From NCBI GenBank assembly GCA_016926925.1, contig JAFGNQ010000462.1, positions 1 to 33,463 of the forward strand: DNA of 33,463 bases, written 5' to 3'. Below are positions 8,470 through 17,106 of the stretch, one piece after another. Within the stretch, counting starts at the first letter, position 1. Each line of letters begins with the position of its first letter. The translations under genes and the position numbers were made by a program. The notes below the pieces were generated by a model, which searched no databases, had not been told where the DNA came from, and saw nothing but the letters and a program-made list of their open reading frames with translations. This DNA comes from Candidatus Aminicenantota bacterium (lineage in GTDB: Bacteria; Acidobacteriota; Aminicenantia; Aminicenantales; Aminicenantaceae).

Positions 8470-11304
8470 ATGAATAAAAAAGTTTTTCTCATTCTCTGTC
8501 CAACCCTTGCACTTCTCGTGCTGGGCGGTCTGAATATTTTCAAAAAAGCGACATGGACGGAGCCGACGGACGGAGTCATCTGGGAGGAACGGCTCGGAGC
8601 ACTCACAGCCATCCACGTCGAACAAGACAGCCCAGCCTATCTGGCAGGAATCAAAAAAGGCGATATCCTTTACAAAATCAATGACGTCCCGGTTCAAACC
8701 AAGATCGACATCGCCAAAAACCTGTGGATCGCGGAGAGCTCAAACCAGAAAGTCATTTACGAAATCATTCATGAAGGAGACCAAATCTTCCCTTCTTTGA
8801 ACTATCTGGGAAAAAAGGGGACCAACCTCATATATTTCTTTCTCGTCTTGATCGGCTTCACGACAATCGTATTGGGCCTCATCGTGTTTCTCACATCCGC
8901 CAAACCTTTTTCTCTTCCCTATGTGTTTTTTTTCATCATCTCCCTGGTTCTGTATTCCTTCTATATTTTTTCACCCACGGGAAAGCTGGACACACTCGAT
9001 AGTCTTTTCTTTTGGCTGGATAAAATTGCGTTCCTAGTCTTCCCCCCCCTGCTTCTCCATTTTTTTCTCATTTTCCCGAAGAGAAAAAAAGAACTCATAA
9101 GCAAAATCACTTCGACCAACGTTCTTTATCTTCCGGCGATCGTTCTCCTTTTAGCCAAGATTTTCATCTGTTCCCCGAACATCTTCAAAATGGGCGATTC
9201 CTTCATCCTGCGCTTCTACCAGACCTCGGAAAAGCTCGATCTTTTGCACTTTGCCGCACTTTCGCTTGTCGCATTTGCTTTTCTCCTCTGGGATACCCTG
9301 AAAGCGAAAAACCTCATCATCAAGAGACAAATGAAGTGGATCACATATGGTTTGGGGGTCGGCACTATCCCTTTCATTCTTTTTTATATCACTCCGTTCG
9401 TGATCGGGATCGTCCCGACTCCAATAGCCGAACTCACCGTTATCTTCCAGGCTCTGATTCCTTTGGCCTTCGCCTATTCCATCTCCAGCTACAAGCTCGT
9501 TGACTTCGAGGTCCTTTTAAGAAAAGCGGCCCCGCTCATTTTTTCCTATGTGGTCATCGCCATTCTTTACTCGGTTGTAAGTTCCCAGATCAAGGTTTTG
9601 CCGGAAAACAGGCTCCAAGTTCTCATCATAGGGATTCTGGCCATCATCCTGGGAGCAACCCTTTTTTCACCTTTGAAAAGCCTCATCCAATCACTTTTGG
9701 ATCGCGTAATCTATAAAAGAGCTTATAAATACCGAAAGATTCTTCTTTCCATCAGTCAGGAACTCAGCAGGGAGAGAAATCTGCAAAGCTTGTCCAAATC
9801 CCTCCTCGAACTGATTGCCAACGCCCTCTCCTTGGATTTCATAGCGCTCCTTCTGCCTTCGACAAATGAAGAAAATACTTTTTATATCCTGCAATCCAGG
9901 GGGCAGGCTGCATCGGACATAAGACAAATCACTTTTGAAAATGAGCTCTACCAAAGCTTAAAGAATCAGGATTATCTTTCCTCATTTTCATTTTCCGAAA
10001 AAAAAGAGCTTCAAAAGAAATTCAAAGAACTCTCCAGCCTCGGATTCTATCACTTCATGCCTTTGAAAACCGAGGACAGACTCATCGGCTGTTTCGGAAT
10101 GGGAAAAAAGTTGGACGGGACTTTGCTCGGCTCTGAAGATTGGGAACTTCTGCGAACCATTTCTTCTCCTGTTGCGCTAGCGCTGGAGAACGCCTATCTC
10201 TACAACCAGGCCAACCTGCGCGCGGTGGAGCTGGAACGGTTGAAGGACTACAGCGAAAACATCATTGAAAGCCTTACGGTGGGAGTGGCCGTTCTTGACC
10301 AGAAGGGAGAAATCATAGGCTGGAATCGGGTTCTCGAAGAAATTTTCTCCATCAAGAAAAACCATATCATAGGAAACAAATTGTCCGATGTGCTCGGTAA
10401 AAAAAATTACTCTGCCTTATTCCCTTCCGACACCCAACAAGATTACAGGCTTTTGAGTGAGATAACGCTGGAGATGCCCTCCTGCGTCCAGAAAATTTTC
10501 GATATTGTCAAAACACCTCTGCTCGACAATGAGATGGTCCCCTATGGTACCATTGTCGTCTTTGAAGATATCACGGAAAAAATATCGCTGCAGCAGCAGC
10601 TTCTGACATCGGAAAAGCTGGCTTCTATCGGCCTCCTCTCTGCGGGAGTTGCACATGAAATCAATACGCCATTGACGGGTATTTCAAGCTATGTCCAAAT
10701 TCTCCAGAAAAAGCTCTCCGATTCCCCTCACACAAAAATACTGGAAAAAATCGACACGCAAACAGAAAGGGTTGCCAGGATTGTAAAAAATCTGCTGAAT
10801 TTTTCCAGGAATCCTTCAGAATCGGCTTTCTACCAGACCGATTTAAAGGAAAACCTGCAATCCATCATTTCATTGATCGATTACAAGCTCAAAAACATGA
10901 ACATCGGCCTGGAGTTGGCGCTAGCTCCAATGAAGTCCGTATGGGCTCAGGGAGAGAGACTTCAGCAGGTTTTTATCAACATCATCCTGAACGCCATCGA
11001 CGCAATGCCGGGAGGAGGAACTCTTAAAATTGAGCTGACACAATTGAACAACCAGGCTGTCATCAAAATAAGCGACACTGGGACCGGGATCGAACCCCAG
11101 CACTTACCGCATATCTTCGATCCGTTTTTTACGACAAAAGGTATCGGGAAGGGAACCGGACTGGGTTTATCTATCAGTTATGCCATAATCAAAGAGCATG
11201 CGGGAAAGATAGCAGTCGAGAGCGAGCCGGGTAAAGGCTCCTCGTTCCATATCTACATCCCCATGGATCTGGACAAAACCAACCGTAAGGAAACTTCTAT
11301 CTGA
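8470..11304 (+). CDS. PDZ-multiTM-GAF-PAS sensor histidine kinase (NtrB/PilS-like)
   Basis: Membrane sensor kinase of 944 aa. TM1 (about residues 5-24) is followed by an extracytoplasmic PDZ-like domain (about 30-105: GALTAIHVEQDSPAYLAGIKKGDILYKIN). Eight or more further TM helices follow (about 115-400), then a coiled coil, a GAF domain (about 420-560) and a PAS domain (about 590-700, GVAVLDQKGEIIGWN). The transmitter has the H-box AHEINTPLTG with His729, the N-box NIILNAIDAMPGG near 837 and the G-boxes DTGTGIEP and GKGTGLGLSIS. The frame extends 57 nt upstream to a TTG, but ATG 8470 begins right before TM1. The sigma-54 response regulator starts 13 bp after its stop, so they form a cognate pair. 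Confidence 0.9.
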   Translation: MNKKVFLILCPTLALLVLGGLNIFKKATWTEPTDGVIWEERLGALTAIHVEQDSPAYLAGIKKGDILYKINDVPVQTKIDIAKNLWIAESSNQKVIYEIIHEGDQIFPSLNYLGKKGTNLIYFFLVLIGFTTIVLGLIVFLTSAKPFSLPYVFFFIISLVLYSFYIFSPTGKLDTLDSLFFWLDKIAFLVFPPLLLHFFLIFPKRKKELISKITSTNVLYLPAIVLLLAKIFICSPNIFKMGDSFILRFYQTSEKLDLLHFAALSLVAFAFLLWDTLKAKNLIIKRQMKWITYGLGVGTIPFILFYITPFVIGIVPTPIAELTVIFQALIPLAFAYSISSYKLVDFEVLLRKAAPLIFSYVVIAILYSVVSSQIKVLPENRLQVLIIGILAIILGATLFSPLKSLIQSLLDRVIYKRAYKYRKILLSISQELSRERNLQSLSKSLLELIANALSLDFIALLLPSTNEENTFYILQSRGQAASDIRQITFENELYQSLKNQDYLSSFSFSEKKELQKKFKELSSLGFYHFMPLKTEDRLIGCFGMGKKLDGTLLGSEDWELLRTISSPVALALENAYLYNQANLRAVELERLKDYSENIIESLTVGVAVLDQKGEIIGWNRVLEEIFSIKKNHIIGNKLSDVLGKKNYSALFPSDTQQDYRLLSEITLEMPSCVQKIFDIVKTPLLDNEMVPYGTIVVFEDITEKISLQQQLLTSEKLASIGLLSAGVAHEINTPLTGISSYVQILQKKLSDSPHTKILEKIDTQTERVARIVKNLLNFSRNPSESAFYQTDLKENLQSIISLIDYKLKNMNIGLELALAPMKSVWAQGERLQQVFINIILNAIDAMPGGGTLKIELTQLNNQAVIKISDTGTGIEPQHLPHIFDPFFTTKGIGKGTGLGLSISYAIIKEHAGKIAVESEPGKGSSFHIYIPMDLDKTNRKETSI

Positions 11305-11317
11305 CAAGAAGGGAAAA

Positions 11318-12712
11318 ATGGATCACAAAGGAAAAATTCACATCGTTGATGACGAACCCATAATCCACGAGGTTCTTCACGATTTGCTTACGTCAGAGGG
11401 CTATGAAGTCGAAATCTCTTCAACCGGAGAAGAGGCAGTCAAGAAATACCCGGATCAGAAATTCGACCTCACGCTTCTGGACTTGCTCATGCCCGGTATG
11501 GATGGTATCGAAGTGTTGAAAAAACTCAAAAAGATGAATCCCTCCGATGTCATCATCATTATCACTGCCTATGCTTCGATTGAATCCGCCATATCCGCCA
11601 TGAAGATGGGCGCCTTCGATTATGTGCAAAAGCCATTCAAACATGATGAACTGCTTTTGGCTGTACAAAGGGCGATTGCTCATAAAAGACTTCAGGAAGA
11701 AAACCTTCGGCTGAAGGATGAGCTGAAAAATAAATTCAGCTTTGAGAAGATTATCGGCAAGAGCGAGGTCATGAACAGCGTTTTTGAGCTCATCAAGGCC
11801 TCCGCCCCTACCCGGAGCACGATATTGATCGAGGGAGAAAGCGGAACGGGCAAGGAACTGGTGGCGAGAGCCATCCATCAGAACAGCGACCGGGCCCATC
11901 TGCCTTTCCTGATTGTCAACAGCGGCTCCCTTCCTCCCGATCTCCTGGAAAGTCATGTCTTCGGCCATGTCAGAGGTGCATTCACCGGTGCGGTCAGCGA
12001 GAAAGAGGGACTGTTCCAAGCTGCAGACAAAGGGACTCTCTTCTTCGACGAAATCTCCTCTCTCAACCTCGACACGCAGGCTAAGCTGCTCAGAGTGATG
12101 CAGGACAGGGAGTTTATGAAGCTGGGAGGAACGAAAACGATCAAAGTGGATGTCCGCGTGATCGCAGCCACAAACACCAACTTGGAAGAGCTCATTCAAA
12201 AGAAATCCTTTCGCGAAGACCTTTTCTACCGCATGAATGTCATCAAAATCGAACTCCCTCCGCTCCGCGATAGGAAGGAGGACATTCCCCTCCTTGTCAA
12301 ACACTTTCTGGATGTATACAGCAAAGAAAACAAAAAAGAAATCATGAATGTCAGCGACGAAGTGCTGGAAATATTGGAAGAATACGATTGGCCGGGTAAT
12401 GTCCGAGAGCTTGAAAATTTGATTGAAAGAGCCGTAGTGCTGACAAAATCCAAAGTTATCACTAGAGAAAATCTCCCCACATTTTTGTCGCCGTCACAGA
12501 AAACCGAGCTGACGGCTTACTCGCCCTTAAGCAATGGAGACCTCAACCTGAGGAGACAGATTCAAGAATACCAAAGAAAGTCGATCATAAGTGCGCTCAA
12601 AAGATCCAAGGGAGTTCAGAAAACAGCGGCGAACCTCCTAGGAGTCAAGCCCACCACCCTGAATGAAATGATCAAACGACTCGATATCGACGTGAACGAC
12701 CTCACACACTGA
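11318..12712 (+). CDS. Sigma-54-dependent response regulator (NtrC/PilR family)
   Basis: Transcription activator of 464 aa. The receiver domain (1-120) has DDE at 11-13, phosphoacceptor Asp55 in LLDLLMPGMDG and Lys105 in QKPF. The AAA+ domain (about 143-375) has Walker A GESGTGKE (173-180), the sigma-54 contact loop GAFTGA (220-225), Walker B LFFDE (241-245) and the arginine-finger region FREDLFYRMNVI. A Fis-type helix-turn-helix ends the protein (about 418-460, TAANLLGVKPTTLNEMIKRL). GAAGGG precedes the ATG. The partner kinase lies immediately upstream. Position next to the secretion operon makes that operon a possible target, but I found no clear sigma-54 promoter there. Confidence 0.95.
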   Translation: MDHKGKIHIVDDEPIIHEVLHDLLTSEGYEVEISSTGEEAVKKYPDQKFDLTLLDLLMPGMDGIEVLKKLKKMNPSDVIIIITAYASIESAISAMKMGAFDYVQKPFKHDELLLAVQRAIAHKRLQEENLRLKDELKNKFSFEKIIGKSEVMNSVFELIKASAPTRSTILIEGESGTGKELVARAIHQNSDRAHLPFLIVNSGSLPPDLLESHVFGHVRGAFTGAVSEKEGLFQAADKGTLFFDEISSLNLDTQAKLLRVMQDREFMKLGGTKTIKVDVRVIAATNTNLEELIQKKSFREDLFYRMNVIKIELPPLRDRKEDIPLLVKHFLDVYSKENKKEIMNVSDEVLEILEEYDWPGNVRELENLIERAVVLTKSKVITRENLPTFLSPSQKTELTAYSPLSNGDLNLRRQIQEYQRKSIISALKRSKGVQKTAANLLGVKPTTLNEMIKRLDIDVNDLTH

Positions 12713-12816
12713 TCACGACGGAGATACTTTCCAGAATAATTCAGGGGATTGCATAGGGAGCAACCTAATCTGGATTATTCACGAGTCGAGGTTGCCGTAG
12801 CGGTTCGCCCGAAGGG

Positions 12817-12936
12817 TAAAAAATGTCGATTATGGATAAAAGCAAGAGTGATTCCGGAAATCTCTAGGTGATTAGGTGGAAGATAGAGGGAATGCTCTGT
12901 TTCTGTTAATGTTGCTAAAAGCATCGACATTTTTTA
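12817..12936. repeat. Perfect 14-bp inverted repeat enclosing 92 bp
   Basis: taaaaaatgtcgat (12817-12830) and its exact reverse complement (12923-12936) bound a 120-bp segment in the 237-bp gap between two convergent genes. Each arm ends outward in an A/T run. It could be a MITE-like remnant or a long-loop bidirectional terminator. The interior shows no coding potential, and I saw no target-site duplication. Confidence 0.45.
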
Positions 12937-12949
12937 TGAATAAATCAGG

Positions 12950-15574
12950 CTAGTGGAATGTTCCGGGGACCGCTTTATTCGAGTTCACTCTGATTTTGGC
13001 CGGCTTGACAGCAGTGTTGAAATCAAAATTGGATACAGCGTGGCTGATGTGCAGCATCTTTTCGATAGTTTTGCCATTTTCTTGCCACTCAATCCAGAGC
13101 GGGAATTCAAACACCCCTCTCAGTTGGACAACGTTGAAACTGATCTGATATCCACCATTCTTTTGAAGTACGGTTTCTTTGATTTTTACGTCGGGAAGTC
13201 TGTTAGATTTGAACCACCCATCGAAAAACTTTCTCAAATCCTTCCCAGAAACCTGCTGGAAAACCCTGAAGAAATCGTGTGTCCGTGGGGCGGAGTACTT
13301 GAAACGGTGGAAGAATTCCTGCAAACCTTGAAAAAACACATCCTCTCCAAGAAAATCCATGAGCATATTCACGATCAAGGCGGATTTGTCGTAGACTATA
13401 GCCTGATAGGCTTCAAAATCGAGGTAGCTTATTCGAGAGCCCAGTGTAATCGGCCCCCATTCCGATTTCTTCTTCGTCCAATTGGATAACTTTTTCAAAA
13501 TCTGTCCGTATGTGCCTTGTCCGTATTTTTCACGTAAATACAGAATGGCGGCGAATTGAGCCAACCCCTCGCTGAGCCACTGATCCTGATAAGATCCCCA
13601 GCTGAGGCCCTGGCCCCACCACTGGTGAGCGATTTCGTGAGCCAGAAAATACTCCTTCCAACGTGACAGGTCGACCGGACTGTTTTTTTGAAGGAATCGA
13701 CGGCTCTCCGATGTTCGAGGCACTTCGTTGAGGACAATAAAGGAAGGAGGACTGTGGCCACCTTGCTGTCTCCAGTATCGGTGTACAATAGAGAGCTTTT
13801 TATACGGATAATCACCGAAGCTTTTTTGATAGAAATCGATGATCTCTTTGGTCTCGTCAAGAAGATTCCAATTAAAGGCTCGAACTCCGTCGGAACGGAA
13901 ATACTGAAGAAGAGGAACACTCCGGATTTCTTCAATCTTATCGAATTCACCCACGATGAAGGCAAGATACTTGAGCGGGTTTTCCGATTGGAAAACAAAT
14001 ACTGTGGAACCCAGTTTTTCAAGGTCTTTGACATCATCAAGACTTTCCACGATAGAGCTTCCGATCAGCAGCCCGCTCGCAACACAGAAAAAATTAGGGG
14101 GAACAATAATTTTCAAGCGGGCATTGAAATAATCCTCATCCGAAGGTGAGGGATACCAAAATGATGACCGGGTATAGAGATAGGTCTTGAATTTCGGCTG
14201 TGACAGTATGTAAGAATCCTGATATCCAATAGGCGAGATGACATCCTCGAGGAACATTTCAGGGACGATTTTCCCTCTGTAATAAACTTCGATACTGCTG
14301 ACATCATTTTTGGAAGGCGGATTTTGAAAATAGATGTACAAAAATTTCCTGATTTTATCTCTCGAGTAGAAAAGCTCATGTCCTTCCGTATCGTTGATAC
14401 GCAGGATCTCGAAGCCAGGATTGAATTTTAGTTTAATTCCGTCAAGGGATTGGACATTGGACTTGAGGTAAATCTTAGCCTTACCGGAAATGTAAGAATC
14501 CTTCGGATTGAAATGAATGTCGATTTGATAATTTTCGATATCAAAAAGCTTTTCAAAGGAAACGAAAAGCTTTCTCTCCTGTTGGTTGAGCGGCGGAGAG
14601 TAAAGCGAGATAATCCGGTTCTCTTTCCAGTTGTAGAGACTGATCTCCTCCTCTGCAAAGGGGGAATAGATGTAGGCCAGTTCGCCCCGTTTATTTCCCT
14701 TGAATTCTATTATGGCTTCCTCTCCCTTGGGCAGAAAGGACAGCAGGCCTCCGGTGAGAGAATTTTCGATAGTGAAAGACCGTGAGTAAAATTTCTTGAA
14801 CAACGCACCCGCCTTGTTTCTTTCCGCGGACGTGACCGGAGAATCGTCCGCACCCTTCCTCTGGAGTTCAATGTTATTATCAAAAAAAGACTGGGAGGAG
14901 CGAACGTAGACGTAGTCCAATTCATCCTTCAGCACATTATCGCCAAAGCTCAGCTCCAGTTGGTGTTTTTCTCTGGGAGAAGACGGGGAAAAGAGGACCT
15001 CCCCCTTTCCCAGCACAAGAAGAGCCGTTTCCAATCCCGGTACATTGTCATAGAAGATGACAGCATCCTTGACGCGGATACGGATATCCACATGACGGAT
15101 CTCTACCGAGCGGGCTCTTTCCACTCGCTCCCCTGGAATTTGAATCTTGTACAAATTCCTGTCAACTCCTATCAGAGTTTTCTCCTTAATCAACCAACCA
15201 CCGTTCGTCTTCTGCAGTTTCAACTGCCAATTTTCAAGTAACACGGAATGCGGATTCTGAAAAAGAACCTGAAGATAGATTTGGTATTCCGACTCATGCA
15301 ATTTCTGAGAATGCGCCTTAAAAAAGGAAGTGTTCTCTAAAGGAAATACTTCAGCCAAACCCGAGATGAGCCGGCTTTCTTCCACTTTCAAGTTCTCTTG
15401 AAAGAGGGCCAGATAAGCCTGAATGTCTCCATTCTTCAATCCTGTCTGCAAATTGAGGATGAACACATCCATTTCATTATTTTCAGAAACCGAAGAGGCA
15501 GTCGGAACACCGATGAAAAACAGCAGCATAATGAGTATCGAAAAAAACATATTCACAGCTGTGGTTCTGTTCAA
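12950..15574 (-). CDS. Exported M1-like zinc metallopeptidase (aminopeptidase N superfamily)
   Basis: Protein of 874 aa with an N-terminal signal or anchor (about residues 8-26). An unusual N-terminal region of about 330 residues follows, then an M1-type beta domain (about 335-550) and the catalytic domain. The zinc motif is HEIAH (646-650) with the distal Glu in LSEGLAQF (Glu669), the gluzincin HExxH-x18-E pattern. The exopeptidase GAMEN motif is absent: the equivalent position reads GGHSPPSFIVLNE (605-617). The catalytic domain is followed by a beta tail (KIKETVLQKNGGYQISFNVVQ). The TTG at 15572-15574 has AGGAA upstream; ATG at 15550 is the alternative but has no visible ribosome-binding site. 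Substrate unknown; probably periplasmic peptide processing. Confidence 0.85.
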   Translation of the reverse strand: MNRTTAVNMFFSILIMLLFFIGVPTASSVSENNEMDVFILNLQTGLKNGDIQAYLALFQENLKVEESRLISGLAEVFPLENTSFFKAHSQKLHESEYQIYLQVLFQNPHSVLLENWQLKLQKTNGGWLIKEKTLIGVDRNLYKIQIPGERVERARSVEIRHVDIRIRVKDAVIFYDNVPGLETALLVLGKGEVLFSPSSPREKHQLELSFGDNVLKDELDYVYVRSSQSFFDNNIELQRKGADDSPVTSAERNKAGALFKKFYSRSFTIENSLTGGLLSFLPKGEEAIIEFKGNKRGELAYIYSPFAEEEISLYNWKENRIISLYSPPLNQQERKLFVSFEKLFDIENYQIDIHFNPKDSYISGKAKIYLKSNVQSLDGIKLKFNPGFEILRINDTEGHELFYSRDKIRKFLYIYFQNPPSKNDVSSIEVYYRGKIVPEMFLEDVISPIGYQDSYILSQPKFKTYLYTRSSFWYPSPSDEDYFNARLKIIVPPNFFCVASGLLIGSSIVESLDDVKDLEKLGSTVFVFQSENPLKYLAFIVGEFDKIEEIRSVPLLQYFRSDGVRAFNWNLLDETKEIIDFYQKSFGDYPYKKLSIVHRYWRQQGGHSPPSFIVLNEVPRTSESRRFLQKNSPVDLSRWKEYFLAHEIAHQWWGQGLSWGSYQDQWLSEGLAQFAAILYLREKYGQGTYGQILKKLSNWTKKKSEWGPITLGSRISYLDFEAYQAIVYDKSALIVNMLMDFLGEDVFFQGLQEFFHRFKYSAPRTHDFFRVFQQVSGKDLRKFFDGWFKSNRLPDVKIKETVLQKNGGYQISFNVVQLRGVFEFPLWIEWQENGKTIEKMLHISHAVSNFDFNTAVKPAKIRVNSNKAVPGTFH

Positions 15575-15821
15575 TTTACATATTTCCTATCAGGTTTATA
15601 TTATATCAAAAAAGAAGCGATCGACAAAAAAAATCCCATAAACCGCGTAATCTCGATCTTTTTCGGTTGATGACCCACCAGGTTTGCTCCGCCAATTTTG
15701 TCACACATCATGCAGTCTCGGCCAACAGAATAGCAATTTTTGTGCCACCTACGGTGCGTAATGAAGCTTCCCCGCTATTCAGATCAATTGCGCCAAAGAC
15801 AATCTTTCAGATATTGTGACA

Positions 15822-15838
15822 TGTAAATATATTTTACA
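15822..15838. promoter_or_regulatory. Palindrome TGTAAA-N5-TTTACA, candidate operator
   Basis: TGTAAA (15822-15827) and TTTACA (15833-15838) form a 6-bp inverted repeat with a 5-bp spacer. It would overlap the transcription start of the predicted minus-strand promoter at 15840-15867, a usual site for repressor binding. The regulator is unknown. Confidence 0.3.
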
Positions 15839-15839
15839 A

Positions 15840-15867
15840 ATTATCAATAAAAATTGACAGAATTCAA
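15840..15867 (-). promoter_or_regulatory. Possible promoter of the M1-like peptidase gene
   Basis: On the minus strand, TTGAAT (15862-15867), a 16-bp spacer and GATAAT (15840-15845). The -10 is good (5 of 6) and the -35 moderate. The start would be near 15833, giving a leader of about 258 nt. Confidence 0.35.
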
Positions 15868-15914
15868 GCCGTTCGCAGCACATCAAATTTTTTGTACGCC
15901 TTCCCCTATAATTC

Positions 15915-15960
15915 TCGGAATCCTGGCAGACCTCAAGGCCAGCCCTGCCGGGACCTCCGA
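15915..15960 (-). terminator. Hairpin immediately downstream of speD
   Basis: tcggaatcctggcag (15915-15929) pairs with ctgccgggacctccga (15945-15960) through about 15 base pairs including G-U pairs and one bulge. The hairpin begins 8 nt after the speD stop. No strong U-run follows on the minus strand, so it may act as an mRNA 3'-end stabiliser rather than a classical intrinsic terminator. Confidence 0.45.
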
Positions 15961-15968
15961 TATTTGCC

Positions 15969-16388
15969 TTATTTTTCGAAGTCCTCTTCCCAGGTGACAA
16001 AACTGTGGAAGTAGGCTTGATCTCCTTCATCGATACCGCGTGTGATCTCCGTAATGTGCGATGAGGAGGCACCAAATGCTTCGACAGCGTAGAAAAGTCC
16101 CTTCTCCGGATCTACTGAATCACCGCATGTGTAGAAATCCAAGGCTCCATATCTGAATTCAGGCCAAGTGTGTGCCGAAATGTGAGATTCCGATATGACG
16201 ATAACTCCGCTCACACCGAAAGGCGGGAATTTATGGAAAGATACTGCCCAGACTTTCGCTCCCGAAATCTCTGCGGCTTTAACCAGTATTTGCTGCACCT
16301 TGGCAACATCACTGATGATTTTTGGATCACATCCTGAAGCTTCAACGATATAGTGGTGACCAATTGAGTTGTGTTTTTCTTCGGCCAT
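15969..16388 (-). CDS. speD: S-adenosylmethionine decarboxylase proenzyme (prokaryotic class)
   Basis: Pyruvoyl enzyme of 139 aa that makes decarboxylated SAM, the aminopropyl donor for spermidine synthesis. The self-cleavage site is in SESHISAHTWPE with Ser68. His73 and Cys88 keep the same spacing as the Ser63/His68/Cys83 triad I recall for the Thermotoga enzyme, and FHKFPPFGVSG precedes the site. The proenzyme would split into a beta chain of about 67 aa and an alpha chain of about 72 aa. ATG 16386-16388 has GGAG 7 nt upstream; an in-frame TTG at 16400 is less likely. Its own promoter lies at 16451-16479. No spermidine synthase gene is in the window. Confidence 0.97.
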   Translation of the reverse strand: MAEEKHNSIGHHYIVEASGCDPKIISDVAKVQQILVKAAEISGAKVWAVSFHKFPPFGVSGVIVISESHISAHTWPEFRYGALDFYTCGDSVDPEKGLFYAVEAFGASSSHITEITRGIDEGDQAYFHSFVTWEEDFEK

Positions 16389-16450
16389 TATGTACTCCAA
16401 GAATCAGTATTAATTGTTCCGATGAATATTCATAGGATAGGCAATTAGAG

Positions 16451-16479
16451 ATTGTAATTAGAATACTCGGATAAAGCAA
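16451..16479 (-). promoter_or_regulatory. Predicted sigma-70 promoter of speD
   Basis: On the minus strand, TTGCTT (16474-16479), a 17-bp spacer and TACAAT (16451-16456). Transcription would start near 16444, giving a leader of about 55 nt. Confidence 0.55.
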
Positions 16480-16538
16480 TATCTTATTCCCGGAAGCATG
16501 CATTTCCCTTACCATCATAGCGTTGGTTCATCGTCCAT

Positions 16539-16610
16539 CGAGTCACATGATATGGTGCGGAAGCGGCTTCGGCGAAAACAGACACTGACACGCACCTCCC
16601 TCTGCCCATT
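16539..16610. repeat. Dispersed repeat copy B
   Basis: This stretch is related to 35-105. The right part (16567-16608) aligns without gaps to 62-103: cttcg, cgaaaacagaca (16573-16584), tgac (16586-16589) and gcacctccc (16592-16600) are identical. The left part gagtc.catg...tggtg needs a 2-base gap. Unlike copy A, the outer left arm that would pair with the right arm is missing here, so this copy may be truncated. Confidence 0.5.
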
Positions 16611-16650
16611 GATTCAAGATCATCACAGAAAGGAAAATGCAGCCGGGCGT

Positions 16651-17094
16651 TTACACCATAAGCCGCCTCTCCTCCTTAACCACGTTTAAAACGATGTGGG
16701 TTACAGATCTGTCTACATTTCTTTGAGCGAGAAGTTGTTTAATAAAACCGTTCAGGTCCTGCCGATCACTGAAATACCCAATCACGAGAGAGTCCCATTC
16801 TCCTGTGATATCATACACAGAGACAACGCGAGGATGTTCTGCAATTCTCTGCTGTGTCTCCAGAAGTTTACCCTTGGAGATGCGCAACGCGATTATGGCA
16901 ATCAAGTTGATCCCGAAATAAGCAGGATCGACAACGGGGATATAGCCTTTAATGACACCCGTCTCCTCAAACTTCTTGATTCTGTGAATTACGGCCGTAA
17001 CGGATGTGGCAACGGCCTTCGCGATTTCTCGAAAGCTTTTGCGTGCATTCCGGTTGAGCTCTTGGATAATCCTTCGGTCCAAATCATCGGCCAT
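16651..17094 (-). CDS. Lrp/AsnC-family transcriptional regulator
   Basis: DNA-binding regulator of 147 aa. The N-terminal winged helix-turn-helix (about residues 3-60) reads LDRRIIQELNRNARKSFREIAKAV with recognition region SVTAVIHRIKKFEETGVIKGY. The C-terminal RAM/AsnC effector domain (about 65-145) contains VVSVYDITGEWDSLVIGYF, in which the GxxD turn contributes to amino-acid binding in this family. ATG 17092-17094 has GGAGG upstream; an in-frame TTG at 17109 is less likely. It is divergent from glnA and shares a control region holding three CAATTG boxes, so autoregulation and control of glnA are plausible. Confidence 0.93.
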   Translation of the reverse strand: MADDLDRRIIQELNRNARKSFREIAKAVATSVTAVIHRIKKFEETGVIKGYIPVVDPAYFGINLIAIIALRISKGKLLETQQRIAEHPRVVSVYDITGEWDSLVIGYFSDRQDLNGFIKQLLAQRNVDRSVTHIVLNVVKEERRLMV

Positions 17095-17106
17095 GTCCCC
17101 TCCAGA

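Larger units (their letters stand above)
15575..15968. other. Intergenic region with metallopeptidase promoter and speD hairpin
   Basis: There is no supported gene in these 394 bp. They contain a possible minus-strand promoter (15840-15867), a 17-bp palindrome (15822-15838) and a hairpin downstream of speD (15915-15960). The rest, toward the peptidase start, would be a leader of about 250 nt with no feature I can name. Confidence 0.5.

Noticed and set aside
11420..12304. 294-codon open frame on the minus strand
   Set aside because: It is antisense to the response regulator, whose receiver and AAA+ motifs are intact; chance frame.
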